Of a stretch of DNA of 64,000 bases, positions 8,869-21,089 are shown piece after piece. The notes beneath the pieces are model-generated. The model had not been told where the DNA came from and made no database searches. It saw only the letters and a program-made list of their open reading frames with translations. Made by a program: the position numbers and the translations under genes. Where the stretch lies: the NCBI GenBank assembly GCA_032716605.1, contig CM064572.1, forward strand, positions 37,898,010-37,962,009. The letters run 5' to 3'. Numbering within the stretch: position 1 is the first letter of the stretch; each line of letters begins with the position of its first letter. This DNA comes from Paralithodes platypus. Lineage: Eukaryota; Arthropoda; Malacostraca; Decapoda; Lithodidae.

Positions 8869-11164
8869 ACAGGAGGACAAATGATGATAGACCGGGAGAT
8901 ATCATAAACCTCTACCAAAAACAACTCATAGGCGAGCTATAACAACGTTTGTCTAGGAATTTAGCTCATGGACGATTCCATATACATCCTATTTCTCCAT
9001 TATTAGGATAAATAACTAGCACTTAAGTAATTAATAAACTACCTAGTATATATGTACCAATGTAAACAGCCACTATGTATTCCTACGACAAGTAATTACC
9101 TCACAACTTCATCACAACCATTTCCTCATATCCCTATGATTTTTAAACCCTATAAACGAGAGTCAAGAAAAAAGCCGCACATTACTGGTACCTCTAAGAA
9201 ATTGTAGAGAAGTATGCAAACCTCAACTGCGGTACTACCCTAAACCTGAACAAGGAGCAGAGTAGCTAATCACAGTTGTGGCTTGTACTATCCTGTCCCT
9301 GACCCTGCCCGGAGAGTGTGCTTGTCTGAAGTGCCCCCCTGAAGTCCTGCTTGAGTGACGCCCCACATTCCTGAAGTCGAACCTGAAGTCCTGCTCGAGT
9401 GGCGCCCTCTACCCCTGACGTGTTGCTCAACGAACCTACGATCCACGTCGGCCAGACCCGTACTCTCTCTGCCCTCCAATCTTACCGTAAGTGTCCCTGT
9501 GTATCTTATTTTGTGTTATTGTTGTCGAGGTATAGGTTAAAATATGTGAATCGTGCCGTGCTAATTAATTCTGAGATCTGTGCCCAAGTTCCTTAATTGC
9601 GTACTGTGTTAATCCTTCTGAATTCTTATATAAAGTCTGTGTCCAAGACCTAGTTCTCATAATTAATTTATCTTCTCTAGAACGTCCTACGCATACGTTA
9701 TACATTTGTGTTAATTAATTCACGTTGCCACGCACTCACAGATTTTCCTAATATATGTATTCTGTTGTGTCGAAGTGTATTTCGTGTTACAATTCCCCTT
9801 CTTAATTCATCACTGATTACCTAGAACCAACGCCCATTTTCAAAATTAATTTACCTCAGTCTCCTCGTTGAGAAGCGTTGTTATTCTATCAACATATTTG
9901 CTTCCCGAGTTCCCCAATTTATACTCTATTAATTAACTACCATTGTAATTATTTTATGAATTAGTATTAACGTTCATTTGATTACTGATGTAAGTAATTC
10001 TGATTCTTCGTGCTTAGGAATTCTAGCATTGCATAGTTTCTGTTACTTAATTGTTCATCATATTCTATACACCCCGTGTTACGGTGTATATTCTCTTAAG
10101 ACTCTGTTAGCTCGTTCAGACATCTTGGTTATACTGTTTTGAGTATTTCCTTAGCACAACTTCGTTGTGTGCACTATCTCCTATTCATAATTAATGTTGT
10201 ATTAATTATCAATTACACTTTCATTTTACAAGTGTTTCCAGAGCATTCATTGTCTAAGTTGGTTTAGTCAATTATAATATATTCTTAAATACAATTAATA
10301 GATATTATTCTATAGTCGACTCATAATTGTATACTAAATTTACATCTGAATTCCTCGACTTGTTTCGTTACTATTACATACGATCATCGTTTGAAGTGAA
10401 TATAAGATTCCCATCATAAATTACATAATTTGTGTTTCCTTGAGAATAAATTGTGAAAATAATTAATTAATATACTGCCACCAATTTCTGAATAATATTA
10501 CTGAAAATAAATTCATAGTTGCACTAAACTAAATGTCCACCCCCGCAGTACAAATATATGACCTGACCGCCCCCCCCACCCCCCCACCCTAGTTAATGAG
10601 AAGGTCACCTTAGTAAACGCGACTACCTGGCTAGCGCGCCCCCACCTACCGTGTGACTCACCCAACTACCTGTGTGCTTATTTTACCATCTCAACTCACC
10701 CAGATTTTCTTATTTGAGATTGTGTTCTAGTATTTTTCATTGTTGATTTATTCACGGAAAACACTCGACTCGCATCATTATGATTATTAAGGGTTGATTC
10801 TATAAGTCACGTGTTATTATTTAGTTGCATATTATTCACCTTGTTTATAACCACAGTTGAAGAGCAATTGCTCCCCATTCATGATCTACTATTTATATGC
10901 ATTGTATACCTTGCCTGATAGTTCTGATAATTATCCAGGTAAAGCTGCATTCTGAGTTTCAGGTATAAAACTATAAATATCTTTGAATAAACTTGTGTAT
11001 AATTGCTATGTGTGTTGTTATTGAGTTATGTAGTACCTAACTGAATATCTATTTGTGATATTAAGAACGTGTTCGGTTTGACCCTGTTGAGTTTATTTAC
11101 GGTCTATAAGTCCAGATCTGGATTTTAGTAAAGACTATATCACGAGCTGTAAATATTATAGCCC
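8869..11164. other. AT-rich non-coding stretch
   Basis: No gene seen. Features: a ~27-bp imperfect direct repeat (CCTGAAGTCCTGCTYGAGTG) at 9329-9412; a donor-like CCGTAAGT at 9485; many AATTAATT motifs from 9560 to 10480; a hairpin TATACACC/GGTGTATA at 10067-10091; a poly(C) tract near 10570. Confidence 0.4.
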
Positions 11165-11475
11165 GACATAACAGGAGGGTACGTAGCACCCACCTTGCAA
11201 CACAATCCCACCTCTACTCTGTGCAACTCTCCAACCCAAGAGTGAAACGCTATTCTCAGACTTTCTTCTATTCCACTGGTGAGTTCTGGAACTCTCTCCC
11301 AGAATCAGTCTTTCCCTCTTCCTATGACTTAAATTGCTTCAAACTCTGTGTGTCCAGGCATTTTAGCTCGAACGTCCCTTGATTTCGGCCCTGTCACTCT
11401 TTGAAATCTGGGGGAGGCACTCGCTGCAGGCAGTTATGACTTTTGTCTCCCTCATTCACATAGAAAGAAAAAAAA
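11165..11475 (+). pseudogene. LINE RT C-terminus and 3' tail
   Basis: Plus-strand copy of the LINE 3' end seen at 3.3-4.5 kb: encodes FWNSLPESVFPSSYDLNCF then the tail GTCCAGGCATTTTAGCTC and CTGGGGGAGGCACTCG, ending in A-rich DNA that merges into (AT)n at 11508. 5'-truncated. Confidence 0.75.
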
Positions 11476-11502
11476 AATATATATAGGCCTATAATTATAT
11501 AC

Positions 11503-11507
<5 letters not shown>

Positions 11508-11560
<53 letters not shown>
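11508..11560. repeat. (AT)n microsatellite
   Basis: Uninterrupted AT dinucleotides directly behind a LINE tail. Confidence 0.95.
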
Positions 11561-11569
<9 letters not shown>

Positions 11570-11673
11570 TTCGAAGCCTGTAAATTGCTGGAGGTCCTTT
11601 GTAAACTGAATAACATCGTCTAATAATTACCAGAATACATTGAAGAAGACGTCACCATTACAGAATGGGTTAA
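11561..11673. mobile_element. MITE-C, right half
   Basis: Contains GTTCGAAGCCTGTAAATTGC and ends GACGTCACCATTACAGAATGGGTTAA. Left half replaced by the AT microsatellite. Confidence 0.7.
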
Positions 11674-11689
11674 CTCAAGGATAAGGGGG

Positions 11690-12295
11690 GTGGGGGGAAT
11701 ATGGACCCCCCCCCCCCTCTCCCTCCGCTGTTGCTCATGTTAGTTTTGAGATTATAAGACATTAGCTCTATTCCTTTGGCGGTTTTAAGACCTTTCGTGC
11801 TCATTTCCTTGTCATTTGAACACCTTTAATGCCATTCAGGTGTCGATATTCACTCAACCTGTGACTTAAACTGCTTCAAGCTCCGTGTGTCCAGACATCT
11901 TGACTCTAACGTACCTTGAATTTGGCTCTCTTTCACACTTCTATTGTACAGTATATATTTTAGGGGAGAGAGAGAGAGAGACTAGCTAAAGGCAGCTTTG
12001 TCTTTTGTCTCCTTCATACACCTAATGAAGTGAAATAGGTAGGGTCCAAAATGACCCGCCTCGCCCCAGATAGTGTTATATGTAGCTAATTATTATTCCC
12101 CTACGCCTATTTTACCTCCCCCCCCCCCCCCCCCTCCCACGACCTGGCTAATGGCCAGTTCCTTTTAAATTGCATGCTTCGCTATCGCTCGCAGAGAAAG
12201 AATCGACACCTAAATGTCACGGAGGATTTTAATATCGCCCAACTAATGGGGCGAATGTCTTAAAATCTCAAAATTGCTAGGCTAAACATAATAAT
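11690..12295. mobile_element. MITE-A fragments split by a LINE tail
   Basis: 11740-11855 carries the MITE-A left core (CCATTCAGGTGTCGATATT). 11856-12030 is a LINE 3' tail (GTGTCCAGACATCTTGACTC ... CTTTTGTCTCCTTCA). 12150-12290 is a reverse-oriented MITE-A right core (GACACCTAAATGTCACGG). Nested, all non-coding. Confidence 0.65.
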
Positions 12296-12587
12296 AATCA
12301 TTACTATTCCCCCTACTACACCCATTTCACCCCACTCTTTCCCCTCATTAAACATTCCCCCCGCACCGCCTCCCTCCCCCCCCCCCTCCTACCTACCGTC
12401 CGTCCCACCTTACCTTATCACCGGTGTTATCCTAGACACGGTTAAAACTACTAATTAACAAGGAATTATTAGGGGGGGGGGGGAGGGGGGAGGGAAGAAG
12501 AGGGAGTGAGAGTGAGTGAAAGTGAGTGAGATTGAGTGTGTGTGTGTTATCCTAGACAGGTAAAACTACTAATATACAGGAAATGAT

Positions 12588-12643
<56 letters not shown>

Positions 12644-12958
12644 ATGTATGGCGGTGTGAGATAACTAGAAACGCTAACTAGAAACTTAACTAACTGATCT
12701 TATAGGGCTGATTGGTGGGGGTAGGGGGGGGGGGCGGTAATGGCTGGAATTTTAATGGACACATTATAATATATTGCTATACGTACAACAAAAGACTATG
12801 AAATATTAAACTTTGTAGTAATGAATTCGTTATATGATAATAAACTTAAATTTCAACTAAACAACAAATTTCAGCAATAATAATACGAATAATAATCATA
12901 CTCATAATAATAATATATATACTTTATTGCAAATAAACAACAAATTACATCAATAATA

Positions 12959-12998
<40 letters not shown>

Positions 12999-13580
12999 AC
13001 ATAATATTAATAATAATAATAAACACTGCATTAATAATAAAAACAATACTTAGTATTTTAGCATGATACCCTAAAAGACTATCTACATTCAAATGTCACA
13101 CACACACACACACACACACACACTACTGATATTACTACTCTCTTAATTTTCTTTTCAATTTTGCATATATTTCACATTATCTTTGCATCTTACACGCTAC
13201 ACTCCTCTCAGAAACACACACACACACATACATTCCCTTCTCTCTCTCTCTCTCTCTCTCTAACACACACACACTCTTTCTCTCTCACACACTCACACAC
13301 ACACAATCCCTCTCTTTCACCACACCAATCCCTCTCCTTCATACGCTCATCCCTTCCCTCCCCTCCAACAACCCGTCTCTCTCACACCTTTTGTTAACAT
13401 TCTTTATAACTTATTATGACACATTATTAGGACCCTATATGTTCAGTCTCCGTCCTTTTTTTATTTATCTTTCATATTCTTCTTTCTTACTTTTTATTGT
13501 CTCACTCATCTTTTTCCTACTTATATTTAGGCAACTATAGATACACAAATATATAAATAATTATATCTAACTTACCTATC

Positions 13581-13666
<86 letters not shown>

Positions 13667-13961
13667 ATTATATTATAATTTACTTTTGTTCTGTTTATCT
13701 TTCACATTTTATTGGTCCCCTTCTTTTCTCGCCAAACTGTAAGATTACATATTATATTGTATCTCAAGTTTACATTCTTATTTTTATTGTATCTTTTCCA
13801 CATTTCCATTCTTGCCATTGGTCTTTCACCGAACAAACAACTAATCATAAAATCAACTAATCATAATATTAACCATAATCAACCAACAATAAAATCAACC
13901 ATAATTCATCACAAATCAATCAATCCTAAAACACAACACCACATTACATAGCAGTGATGAA
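12296..13961. repeat. microsatellite-rich stretch without genes
   Basis: Includes poly(G) at 12472-12482, (GA)n 12593-12641, (AAT)n 12957-13000, (CA)n 13097-13121, CT/CA tracts 13210-13310 and (CT)n 13585-13661. ORFs here are translations of these tracts and are not real genes. Confidence 0.85.
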
Positions 13962-14180
13962 TTGACCCTTTCTGTACCAGTGACGTCTGCTATATTTTGT
14001 TCTAGCTGTATTTAGACGATTTTCTGCAGCTTAGGAAAGATGTGTGGTAGTTGAAAGGGTTGATGGAGATAGTTCGAAGCCTTATAATTGCTAGAGGTCC
14101 TGCCTAAATAAACTGAGTAAAATTGCTTAGTTGTCGCCAGAATAAAATTTAAAAAGACGTCGCCGGTACAGTAATCGTCA
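13962..14180. mobile_element. MITE-C copy (~220 bp)
   Basis: Left end TTGACCCTTTCTGTACCAGT, right end GACGTCGCCGGTACAGTAAT: imperfect terminal inverted repeats of about 25 bp with the GTACCGGCGACGTC block. Internal sequence AGATAGTTCGAAGCC is shared with other copies. Directly abuts the next MITE. Confidence 0.8.
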
Positions 14181-14182
14181 AA

Positions 14183-14553
14183 TTAAGGGGGCAGTGGCTG
14201 TTTGTTTGGTCTATTAATTCATTTATTCATATATTTGTTTTAGTTTCCTCCCTATACCTCCATCAAGCTTAGAAAAACACCCCCTAGACCTCCTTCAAGA
14301 TAAATTTGTAAATTTTTCGGTAGAAAAATGTCCCGGCCAAAGGCCAATTCCTCCTAAATTACAGGCTCGCTATCGCTCGCCAGGAAAAAATCGACACCTA
14401 AATGGCACGAAGGGTCCTCATATTGACAAAGAAATGGGTTGAAAGTTCATAATATCCCCAAACTAATGGAACTAACGTTTTAAAATCTCAGTAGTAGTGG
14501 CGTTAAACATTAGGGATAAGGGGGTCCAGAAAAAATGGTATGTTTCCCCTTAA
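14183..14553. mobile_element. MITE-A copy (371 bp)
   Basis: Starts TTAAGGGGGCAG and ends TTTCCCCTTAA; complete internal family sequence in reverse orientation. One of the clearest full-length copies. Confidence 0.85.
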
Positions 14554-15147
14554 CCGATCAACAATCAATCAATCAATAAAGATAGATATACAGGTATATC
14601 TCTTCTTCAAATCAACGAATCAACCACTCAGTAAATCAACCAAAACCAAACATTCTACTTTACCTGCCAAAATCCTCCCCCCCCCCCCACCCCCGACACA
14701 CACACACACACACCTTCCCAACTCCTCCACTTCCAAATTATCAAAATGTCTGCCTCCCCCACCCCTTAACTGCCAAACTCCTCTCCCCCCCACCACCCCC
14801 CCTCCGAACTCCTCCACTTCCAAAACTATAAAAATTTCAGCCCCCCCCCTTACCTGCCAAACTCTTCTCCCCCCAATCACCACCCCCTCACAAACTATAC
14901 ACATTTTTGCCCCCACAATGAGTTTGAGAAAAGGCATCACATTCATGGACATTCAAGCAATAAAACAAGAACTACTCGCTCAACTACTAACTAACTTTCA
15001 ACACAACCATACAACCACTAAACAACTATACAATACATCGGCCAATTTTCTCCTTCAAACTAAATACCATAGATAAACACTAATCAACCAATCAAACATC
15101 CAAATATACAACAAATATTAACCAATTGAGTTTATTCGCCCCTACCT
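14554..15147. other. C-rich low-complexity stretch, no gene
   Basis: Poly(C), CA and CCT-rich tracts. The plus-strand 178-codon ORF here is a Pro/Ser/Thr translation of these tracts and has no recognisable domain. Confidence 0.7.
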
Positions 15148-15215
15148 GCTTTCAACTCTGGGGGAGGCACTTGTTACAGACAGCTCTGCCTTTTGTCTCC
15201 CTCATCCACATAACA
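15148..15215 (+). repeat. LINE 3' tail fragment
   Basis: CTCTGGGGGAGGCACTTGTT and CCTTTTGTCTCCCTCAT match the tail of the other copies; it leads into the (AT)n tract that follows. Confidence 0.7.
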
Positions 15216-15237
15216 AAATATATAAATAAATAAATAA

Positions 15238-15240
<3 letters not shown>

Positions 15241-15332
<92 letters not shown>
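15241..15332. repeat. (AT)n microsatellite
   Basis: About 45 uninterrupted AT units, again directly behind a LINE tail. Confidence 0.95.
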
Positions 15333-15335
<3 letters not shown>

Positions 15336-15780
15336 GTATATGTGCTCAGGCCCAATCCCCAGTTTCCTATTTTATTTTTTTATTTTGTTTCCTCTATTTT
15401 ATTATTATTATTTTTGTGTTCTTCTTGGGGGTGGCCGAATAATAAAAAAAATAAATAAACTACATTACCCCTTGCCTGTCAAACTCTCCCCCAATCCACC
15501 AACCCCTCCCAACTCCTCAAACTTTAAACATTTCTGCCCTCCACCCCAGAAGTTTTTGAGAGATGACATCAAATTCATGGACTTCCCTTTTGATTAACTT
15601 AAAGTGAGGCCCCAACTTCCCGGCCTCTAATTAATTACAGGCCCGGTGGAAAAACTGGTAGGAAAACGAGAGTAGGAAAAATCTGGAAGGGGTGGGATGA
15701 GATAGAAGAATAAAGCAAGAAGAAAGGAAAGAAAAAGAGGAAAATTGTATAAAAACGAGAGAAAAATCTGGCTGGGGGTG

Positions 15781-15846
<66 letters not shown>

Positions 15847-16500
15847 AAAAATATGATAAAGAGTGAATAGGAGAATATTTAACGACTAATGTAGAAAGGG
15901 GGGAAAATGAAAGGAAAAGGAAAACATTTAGGAATATGAGAATTGACAAATTTGGATGGGGTGGAATTAGAAAAAGCCAAGATGAAAATTGAGAAGCAAA
16001 GAAGATGATGATATATGGGGACGAATATAAAATGGGAAAACAAAGAAAATGGAGGAAAATGGTAGGAATACGCGAGGGAAAAATCTGGATGGGAGGAGGA
16101 AAGATGAAAATTGCGAAGGAGGATTTAGATGATCTGATCGAAGATAATAGAAAGATAAAAAGTAGAAAGGAAAAGGAAAACACAGAAATTAAAAAGGTTA
16201 AGAAATCGAGAGGGTAAAATTGGGAGAAGGGTAGAAAAAAGAAGACAAAAATTGGGAAAACTCAGCTAGGTACATAATGCGAAATATGTAAAGTCGGCCC
16301 AATAAGTGAGGTCTCAGCACCAAGTAAATAATGGTAAACATTTAGGCATTCAGCAAAATTTAGACTTGGTTTCATCGTGTCGAGGTAGATCTACACAAGT
16401 GCTTCTATACTTACACATCTTATTCAAAATCTGGCAGACATTAATACAACAGAGAGAGACCCAAACGGAATGAAAGCGGAGCCATGACTTATTAGATCGA
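15333..16500. other. non-coding purine-rich stretch with (GA)n
   Basis: (GA)n at 15787-15841, then about 400 bp of A/G-rich degenerate repeats (GGAAAANTNGGNGGG-like). No gene seen. Confidence 0.6.
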
Positions 16501-16925
16501 CTGTACTCTTGTAACTTTTAGAGGTCCACCGAGTGAATACAAATAGTGTATTTTAATCCAGAATAACAATAAATCCTGACATTTTTTAGAGCTCCTTCCT
16601 AAGTTAATAAAAATCGCCTACAGTAAGCCAAAATTACACTAAATCCTGACACGTTTAGAGGTCCTTCATAAGTGAATACAAATCATCTATCGCAAGCCCG
16701 AACACTAAGACCACCCGACCACATTGAAAGCAAGGGGCAAGATGCAAACAAATCATAAAAATAAAATAAAATAGAGAACAAGGGACAAGAGAAACAAATA
16801 TATACAGTATACATTGACAGCAAGGGACAGGATAAAACAAATAATAACAATATAATAGCGAACAAGGGGCAAGATCAAACAAATAATACAATAAAATAAA
16901 ATAGAGAACAAGGGTAGAGGATGAT
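16501..16925. repeat. degenerate short repeats
   Basis: 16510-16690 holds three diverged blocks containing TTTAGAGGTCCTTC. 16725-16920 holds about three blocks with AACAAGGGRCAAGA and AACAAATAATA, spacing near 60 bp. No coding potential. Confidence 0.55.
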
Positions 16926-17306
16926 ATGAAGAGGGGAAATAAAGAGGGGCAGATAATGAAAGCACAAAATAAAGGGACTGATCAGATGATTAATAAAAAA
17001 TAACCCATTACTGGAACAAGGGGGAGGCCAAAGGAGTGTGGCCAATCGACTTCCCTTTGGAGGCCATTTTGGTACCTCAGTGACCAAAGAACCAGGTAAT
17101 AATGTAGTTTATTATGATTAGTATTATTAGTCTCATTCTTTTATTATTTAGTATTTAGATCTAGAATTAGATTAATACTAGATTATTATCGTTAGTATTA
17201 TTATTAGTGTCATTATTTAGTATTTAGATTTATAATTAGTATTTTAGTATTTAGATTAGTATTAATATTTTGATCCCGTAGCAAGTATATCCAAAGACCT
17301 TCCTTG

Positions 17307-17590
17307 GGGCGAGTGCGAGGCACCCACCTTTTAACACAGTCCCACTCCTATTCTATCCAGCTCTCCAATCCAGGAATTGGCAAAGTTTCCCAGTCTTTCT
17401 TCTATCCAACAAATTAACTCTGGAACTCTCTCCCTCAATCACTCTGTCCTTCATCCTATGACTTTGACTGATTGAAACTTCGTGTGTCCAGGCATTTTGA
17501 CCCTAACGTCCCTTGAACTTGTCTCCGTCACTCTTTTGGCTTTGGGGGAGGCAGCCTGCCCTTTGTCTCCTTCATACATATAGAAAAAAC
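17307..17590 (+). pseudogene. LINE RT C-terminus and 3' tail
   Basis: Encodes a broken LWNSLPQSLCPSSYDFD-like end, then the shared tail GTGTCCAGGCATTTTGACCC and CTTTGGGGGAGGCAG, ending in A-rich sequence. 5'-truncated copy of the same family as 11165-11475. Confidence 0.7.
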
Positions 17591-17648
17591 AAAAACAAAT
17601 CCTGTACTCTTCGCAAATGTTAATTATGAGTATGGTGATATTTGGGTG

Positions 17649-18019
17649 TTAAAGGGAGAAGAGTAGTTTTTCTGGTCCCCCTTCTTCCTCATGCTTAGCC
17701 CCATTAGTTTACAGATTGTCTGACGTTCGGCCAATTTGTTTGACGATTTTAAGATCTTTCGCCCCATTTCTTTGTCAATATGAAGAGTTTTCGTGTCATT
17801 TAGGTGTCGATATTTTCCTGGCGAGCAATAGCGAGCCTGTAATTTAAGAGGAACCGGCCGTCGGCAGGGAATTTTTTCTATCGGAAAATGTACAAATTTA
17901 TCTTGAAGGAGGGTCTTGGGGGGTGTTTTTTTAAGCTTGATGGAGGTTTAGGGAGGAAACTTTAAAAAATAGTAAAAATATATATAAATGAGCAAATAAA
18001 TACACCCATCTCCCCTTAA
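17649..18019. mobile_element. MITE-A copy (371 bp)
   Basis: TTAAAGGGAGAAGAG at the left and CATCTCCCCTTAA at the right form the terminal inverted repeat. Internal TTTAGGTGTCGATATTTTCC and GGCGAGCAATAGCGAGCC match the family. Confidence 0.85.
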
Positions 18020-18187
18020 ATAGAGAAAAACTAGTACACAGTATGTTCAAAGACCATACTCTATATCCTGTATCAGTCTTCCCAAATGTGTGTTATGGCT
18101 ATGGAATAATGTGAGTGTAAACAGAGACAAATATCACCCGTGGTACCAATATGGCGGAGGTTGGCCGATCTCTGTTATAAATCCGTT

Positions 18188-18378
18188 CATTCTAGGTTGG
18201 GCAGAAATCGTAACCTCTAACCTCTGTAACTCAAAAAGGGCTGAAGCAAATGAGCTGTCAATTTCCACACCTATTCCCTAGCCAAGTCTTCCTATTTGGT
18301 GGAAACATTAGCTCGATTACTCTACTTCTTTTTGAGTTCAGAGGTTAGAGGTTACGATTTCTTCCCAACCGAGAATTA
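18188..18378. repeat. inverted repeat, ~48-bp arms
   Basis: AGAAATCGTAACCTCTAACC on the left is answered by GGTTAGAGGTTACGATTTCT on the right about 90 bp later, with flanking CTAGGTTGGG/CCCAACCGAG. Possible small fold-back element. Confidence 0.75.
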
Positions 18379-18397
18379 ACAGACTATATAATAAAAT

Positions 18398-18630
18398 CCT
18401 CGAAAGCCGATATTCACACAAGCACTTTTTCCGGCAATTTCCAACACATTTTTTTTTTCTGGCACTATTTCGGGGTCCTTTTTTTTTACATTGGTATTTG
18501 AAACTAAGATTGGGGGTAATTATGTTAGGTGGCGGAATTATCTTGAAACTGAAATTTGGAAGTTGCCAGACCAAAATTGCTCCCCAAAATTGCTCGAAAA
18601 ATGCGCTTGTGTGACCCCGCCTTCAGCCAA
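18398..18630. mobile_element. MITE with TCACACAAGC terminal inverted repeats
   Basis: Left end has TTCACACAAGCACTTTTTCC and GGCAATTT; right end reads in reverse complement GGCGGGGTCACACAAGCGC and TTTTTCGAGCAATTTTGG. About 230 bp, non-coding. Superfamily uncertain. Confidence 0.6.
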
Positions 18631-18707
18631 GAGCATTAGGCTACACTGACGGGAAAAAAAAATAATAAACAAATAAAGTGAATACAAATAGTGGGGAGAA
18701 TAAGAAT

Positions 18708-18712
<5 letters not shown>

Positions 18713-18796
<84 letters not shown>
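18713..18796. repeat. (GA)n microsatellite
   Basis: About 42 uninterrupted GA units. Confidence 0.95.
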
Positions 18797-18799
<3 letters not shown>

Positions 18800-18920
18800 A
18801 TGACGTACTGCAAGCTTGCTAATGAACGGAAGGGGAGGAGAATGAGGAAATATGCACTGATGAACGAGAAAAAAAAAATATATATAAATTCAAATATACA
18901 GTAGATACATTGATTATAGA

Positions 18921-19197
18921 TTATGGGGAGATTTCTATTGGAGATTTGTTTTTCTTGACCCCTTTCTCCCTCACGTTTAGCCCCATTACATTTAAGATTT
19001 TAAGGCGTTCGCCACATTAGTTTGGCGATTTTAAGACATTTCGCCCAATTTCTGGCAGCGAGCGATAGCGAGACTGTAATTCAGGAGGAATTTTTCTACC
19101 GAAGAAAATATAAATTGATATCGAAGGTAGGTCTTGGGGGTATTTTTTTTTTAAACTTGATGGGGGTCTAGGAAACAAACTAAACATCTCCCCTTAA
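18921..19197. mobile_element. MITE-A copy with internal deletion (277 bp)
   Basis: Left end TTATGGGGAGAT, right end CATCTCCCCTTAA; lacks about 95 bp of the family interior. Confidence 0.8.
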
Positions 19198-19498
19198 TCT
19201 ACTGTATGTCTAAATGTATATTTCAAACCAAATATACAAGTACTTATTTTATTATTTTCGTTTGTTTTCTTTTTGTCATTATTATTTTAAAAGCTATTCA
19301 TCCGGGGTTAGATAAGACAAAAACCCTATTCAGCAAACTTTCTATCCATTAAAACACATATTGTGTTTGTATTTCAACTAATTATCGATATCTACAGCTC
19401 CAACTTCCTTATAGGCTGAAACTCGCAAGTGGTCAAACGTAATTTTTACCTTACACAACAATAAACAAAGAGACACAGGGAAGCCAATTGACCTTACC
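19198..19498. other. AT-rich stretch, nothing recognised
   Basis: No ORF and no repeat match seen. Confidence 0.4.
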
Positions 19499-19885
19499 TT
19501 AAGGGAGCCCACCTCGTTTTTTTCTCTTTCTCTCCCTCTCTCTTTGGCTTGTATCCATTCGGCCCCATTCAGCCTATTGTTTTAAGACGTTTACCCCCCT
19601 CCAGGTGTCAATATTTTCCTGGCGAGCGGCAGTGAGCCAGCATATAGTATATTTGTGTTTTGACAGCAAGCTAGATTTGTACATTTTTCGATAGAAAAAT
19701 GTCTCCGGCGAAGCCGGATTTCCCATTACAATCTGGCTCGTTATCATTCGCCAGGAAGAAATCAACACCTGGATGGGGATAAACGTCTTAAAACAGATGG
19801 TTGAATGGGGCCGAATGGATGCAAGCCAGGGAAAGAGAGAAAAGGAGAGAAGGATAAAAACAAAACAAAATAGCCCTTACCTTAA
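19499..19885. mobile_element. MITE-B, long-arm fold-back element (387 bp)
   Basis: TTAA at both ends (TTAAGGGAGCCCACCTCG ... CTTACCTTAA). Arms of about 150 bp are inverted copies: TCCATTCGGCCCCATTCAGC against GCTGAATGGGGCCGAATGGA-like sequence, and TCCAGGTGT against ACACCTGGA. The arm core CTGGCGAGCGNNAGNGAGCC is shared with MITE-A, so the families are related. Confidence 0.8.
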
Positions 19886-20404
19886 GAAGACCGGCATCAT
19901 TACCACCTGAGTTGTACAAATCACCTACCTGAAAAGATGACAAAGATATGTTAGTTAGATATATTTAAATCTCTCTCTCTCCCTGTATATATATATATAT
20001 ATTGAATACCTAAAGTAACGAGCATAATAATGTAAAGACAGTTACACATAAAATAAAATGTATTCAAATAATGGAAAAATATAACAATAATATAAATTTT
20101 TGTTGTAGTATAGATAGCAATTTAAATAAGACAGATACGCATAACTAACAAGTTGCCTTCCCTCGTAAAAAGCAACAAATGCAAATATATATACAATTAT
20201 TATGATATTGTAAACAAATGCGGGGATATTTAAACAGTGTAGCGTAGTCAAAAGTTAATGCCAACAGTATTTTAGGGGTAACTTTTATATTGACATGCGG
20301 ACGAATTTATTGGGAGGGAAAACGGGTTACTTTCCAATAAGTTCAGGGTTTATGTATATACGTATCTTCAATTAAAAGTGGTAAGCCAACCGGGATTGAT
20401 ATGA
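19886..20404. other. AT-rich stretch, no gene
   Basis: Contains a short (AT)n tract near 19986-20003; no coding potential. Confidence 0.4.
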
Positions 20405-20470
20405 TTAACCCCTTCATACCCATGACGCCTTTTTACTCTTGATTCTGGATAAAATTAGATGATTTTAATG
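20405..20470. mobile_element. MITE-C left fragment
   Basis: TTAACCCCTTCATACCCATGACG starts like other MITE-C copies, then runs to AGATGATTTTAATG where the tRNA-like SINE begins. Confidence 0.5.
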
Positions 20471-20473
20471 ACA

Positions 20474-20945
20474 GGGGAGGTGTGGCAGAGTGGTCTTGCC
20501 ACTGGACTCGTAATCCAATGGACCCGGGTTCGAATCCCAATATGTCAATGGGAAGATATTATTGGGATGGAATTTGTGCTGTACCTAGTTTCAGTGCATT
20601 ACCGCAGCACACCGAAATGCCCCCCCCCCAAAAAAAAAATACCCTCATTGTTCCCTGATTTGCCTAAATAGCATTGTATGAATATTCCCATATTCAAAAC
20701 ATGTTACAGGGGGGCAATGCCTAGTGAGTTAATTGCTCAATAGGTGGCGATCTGAGAGTGAGGGTCCGAGTGTGGGGATGAGACGGTGAAGTGCAGAGGC
20801 GAAGCGGCTTCAGAGATGGAGTTGCTTCGAACCGGGGTGCTTCGCATGTCTCACTCCCTAGACTGGAACAAGACCTCACGGGCCTCACCGTGTTCAGCGG
20901 TGTAGTGTAAAGGCTCTCAGCCTATGCCCGAGAGGGTACTTGGAA
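20474..20945 (+). mobile_element. tRNA-derived SINE-like sequence (Thr-CGT-like head)
   Basis: TGGCAGAGTGG (20483-20493) fits the pol III A box and GGTTCGAATCC (20527-20537) the B box exactly. Between them TGGA-CTCGTAA-TCCA forms an anticodon-like arm with CGT. The T-stem and acceptor do not pair, so it is not a functional tRNA gene. The unrelated body runs to roughly 20940 with a poly(C)/poly(A) tract at 20620-20639; the 3' boundary is uncertain. Confidence 0.6.
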
Positions 20946-21089
20946 TATAGAAAAAAACAAAAAATATAAGGACCTATGTTAGTACGAGGGTTTATTGAGA
21001 TCGCATTTACCCATTTGAGTTGTATAAATAAATTACAAACTAAAGAACATTGTTTAATGGTAACCCGAATGTGATGAAAATTACGTAAT

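Noticed and set aside
14540..15076. 178-codon plus-strand ORF
   Set aside because: Mostly Pro/Thr/Ser from C-rich and CA-rich tracts, with no domain; part of it is the end of MITE-A.
15152..15355. ORFs of alternating Tyr-Ile, Leu-Ser or Thr-His, as also at 13161, 18538, 21212 and 46571
   Set aside because: Direct translations of AT, GA and CA microsatellites.
20476..20545. Functional tRNA-Thr gene
   Set aside because: A and B boxes fit, but the T-stem and acceptor do not pair and unrelated SINE-like sequence follows, so it is a tRNA-derived repeat head.
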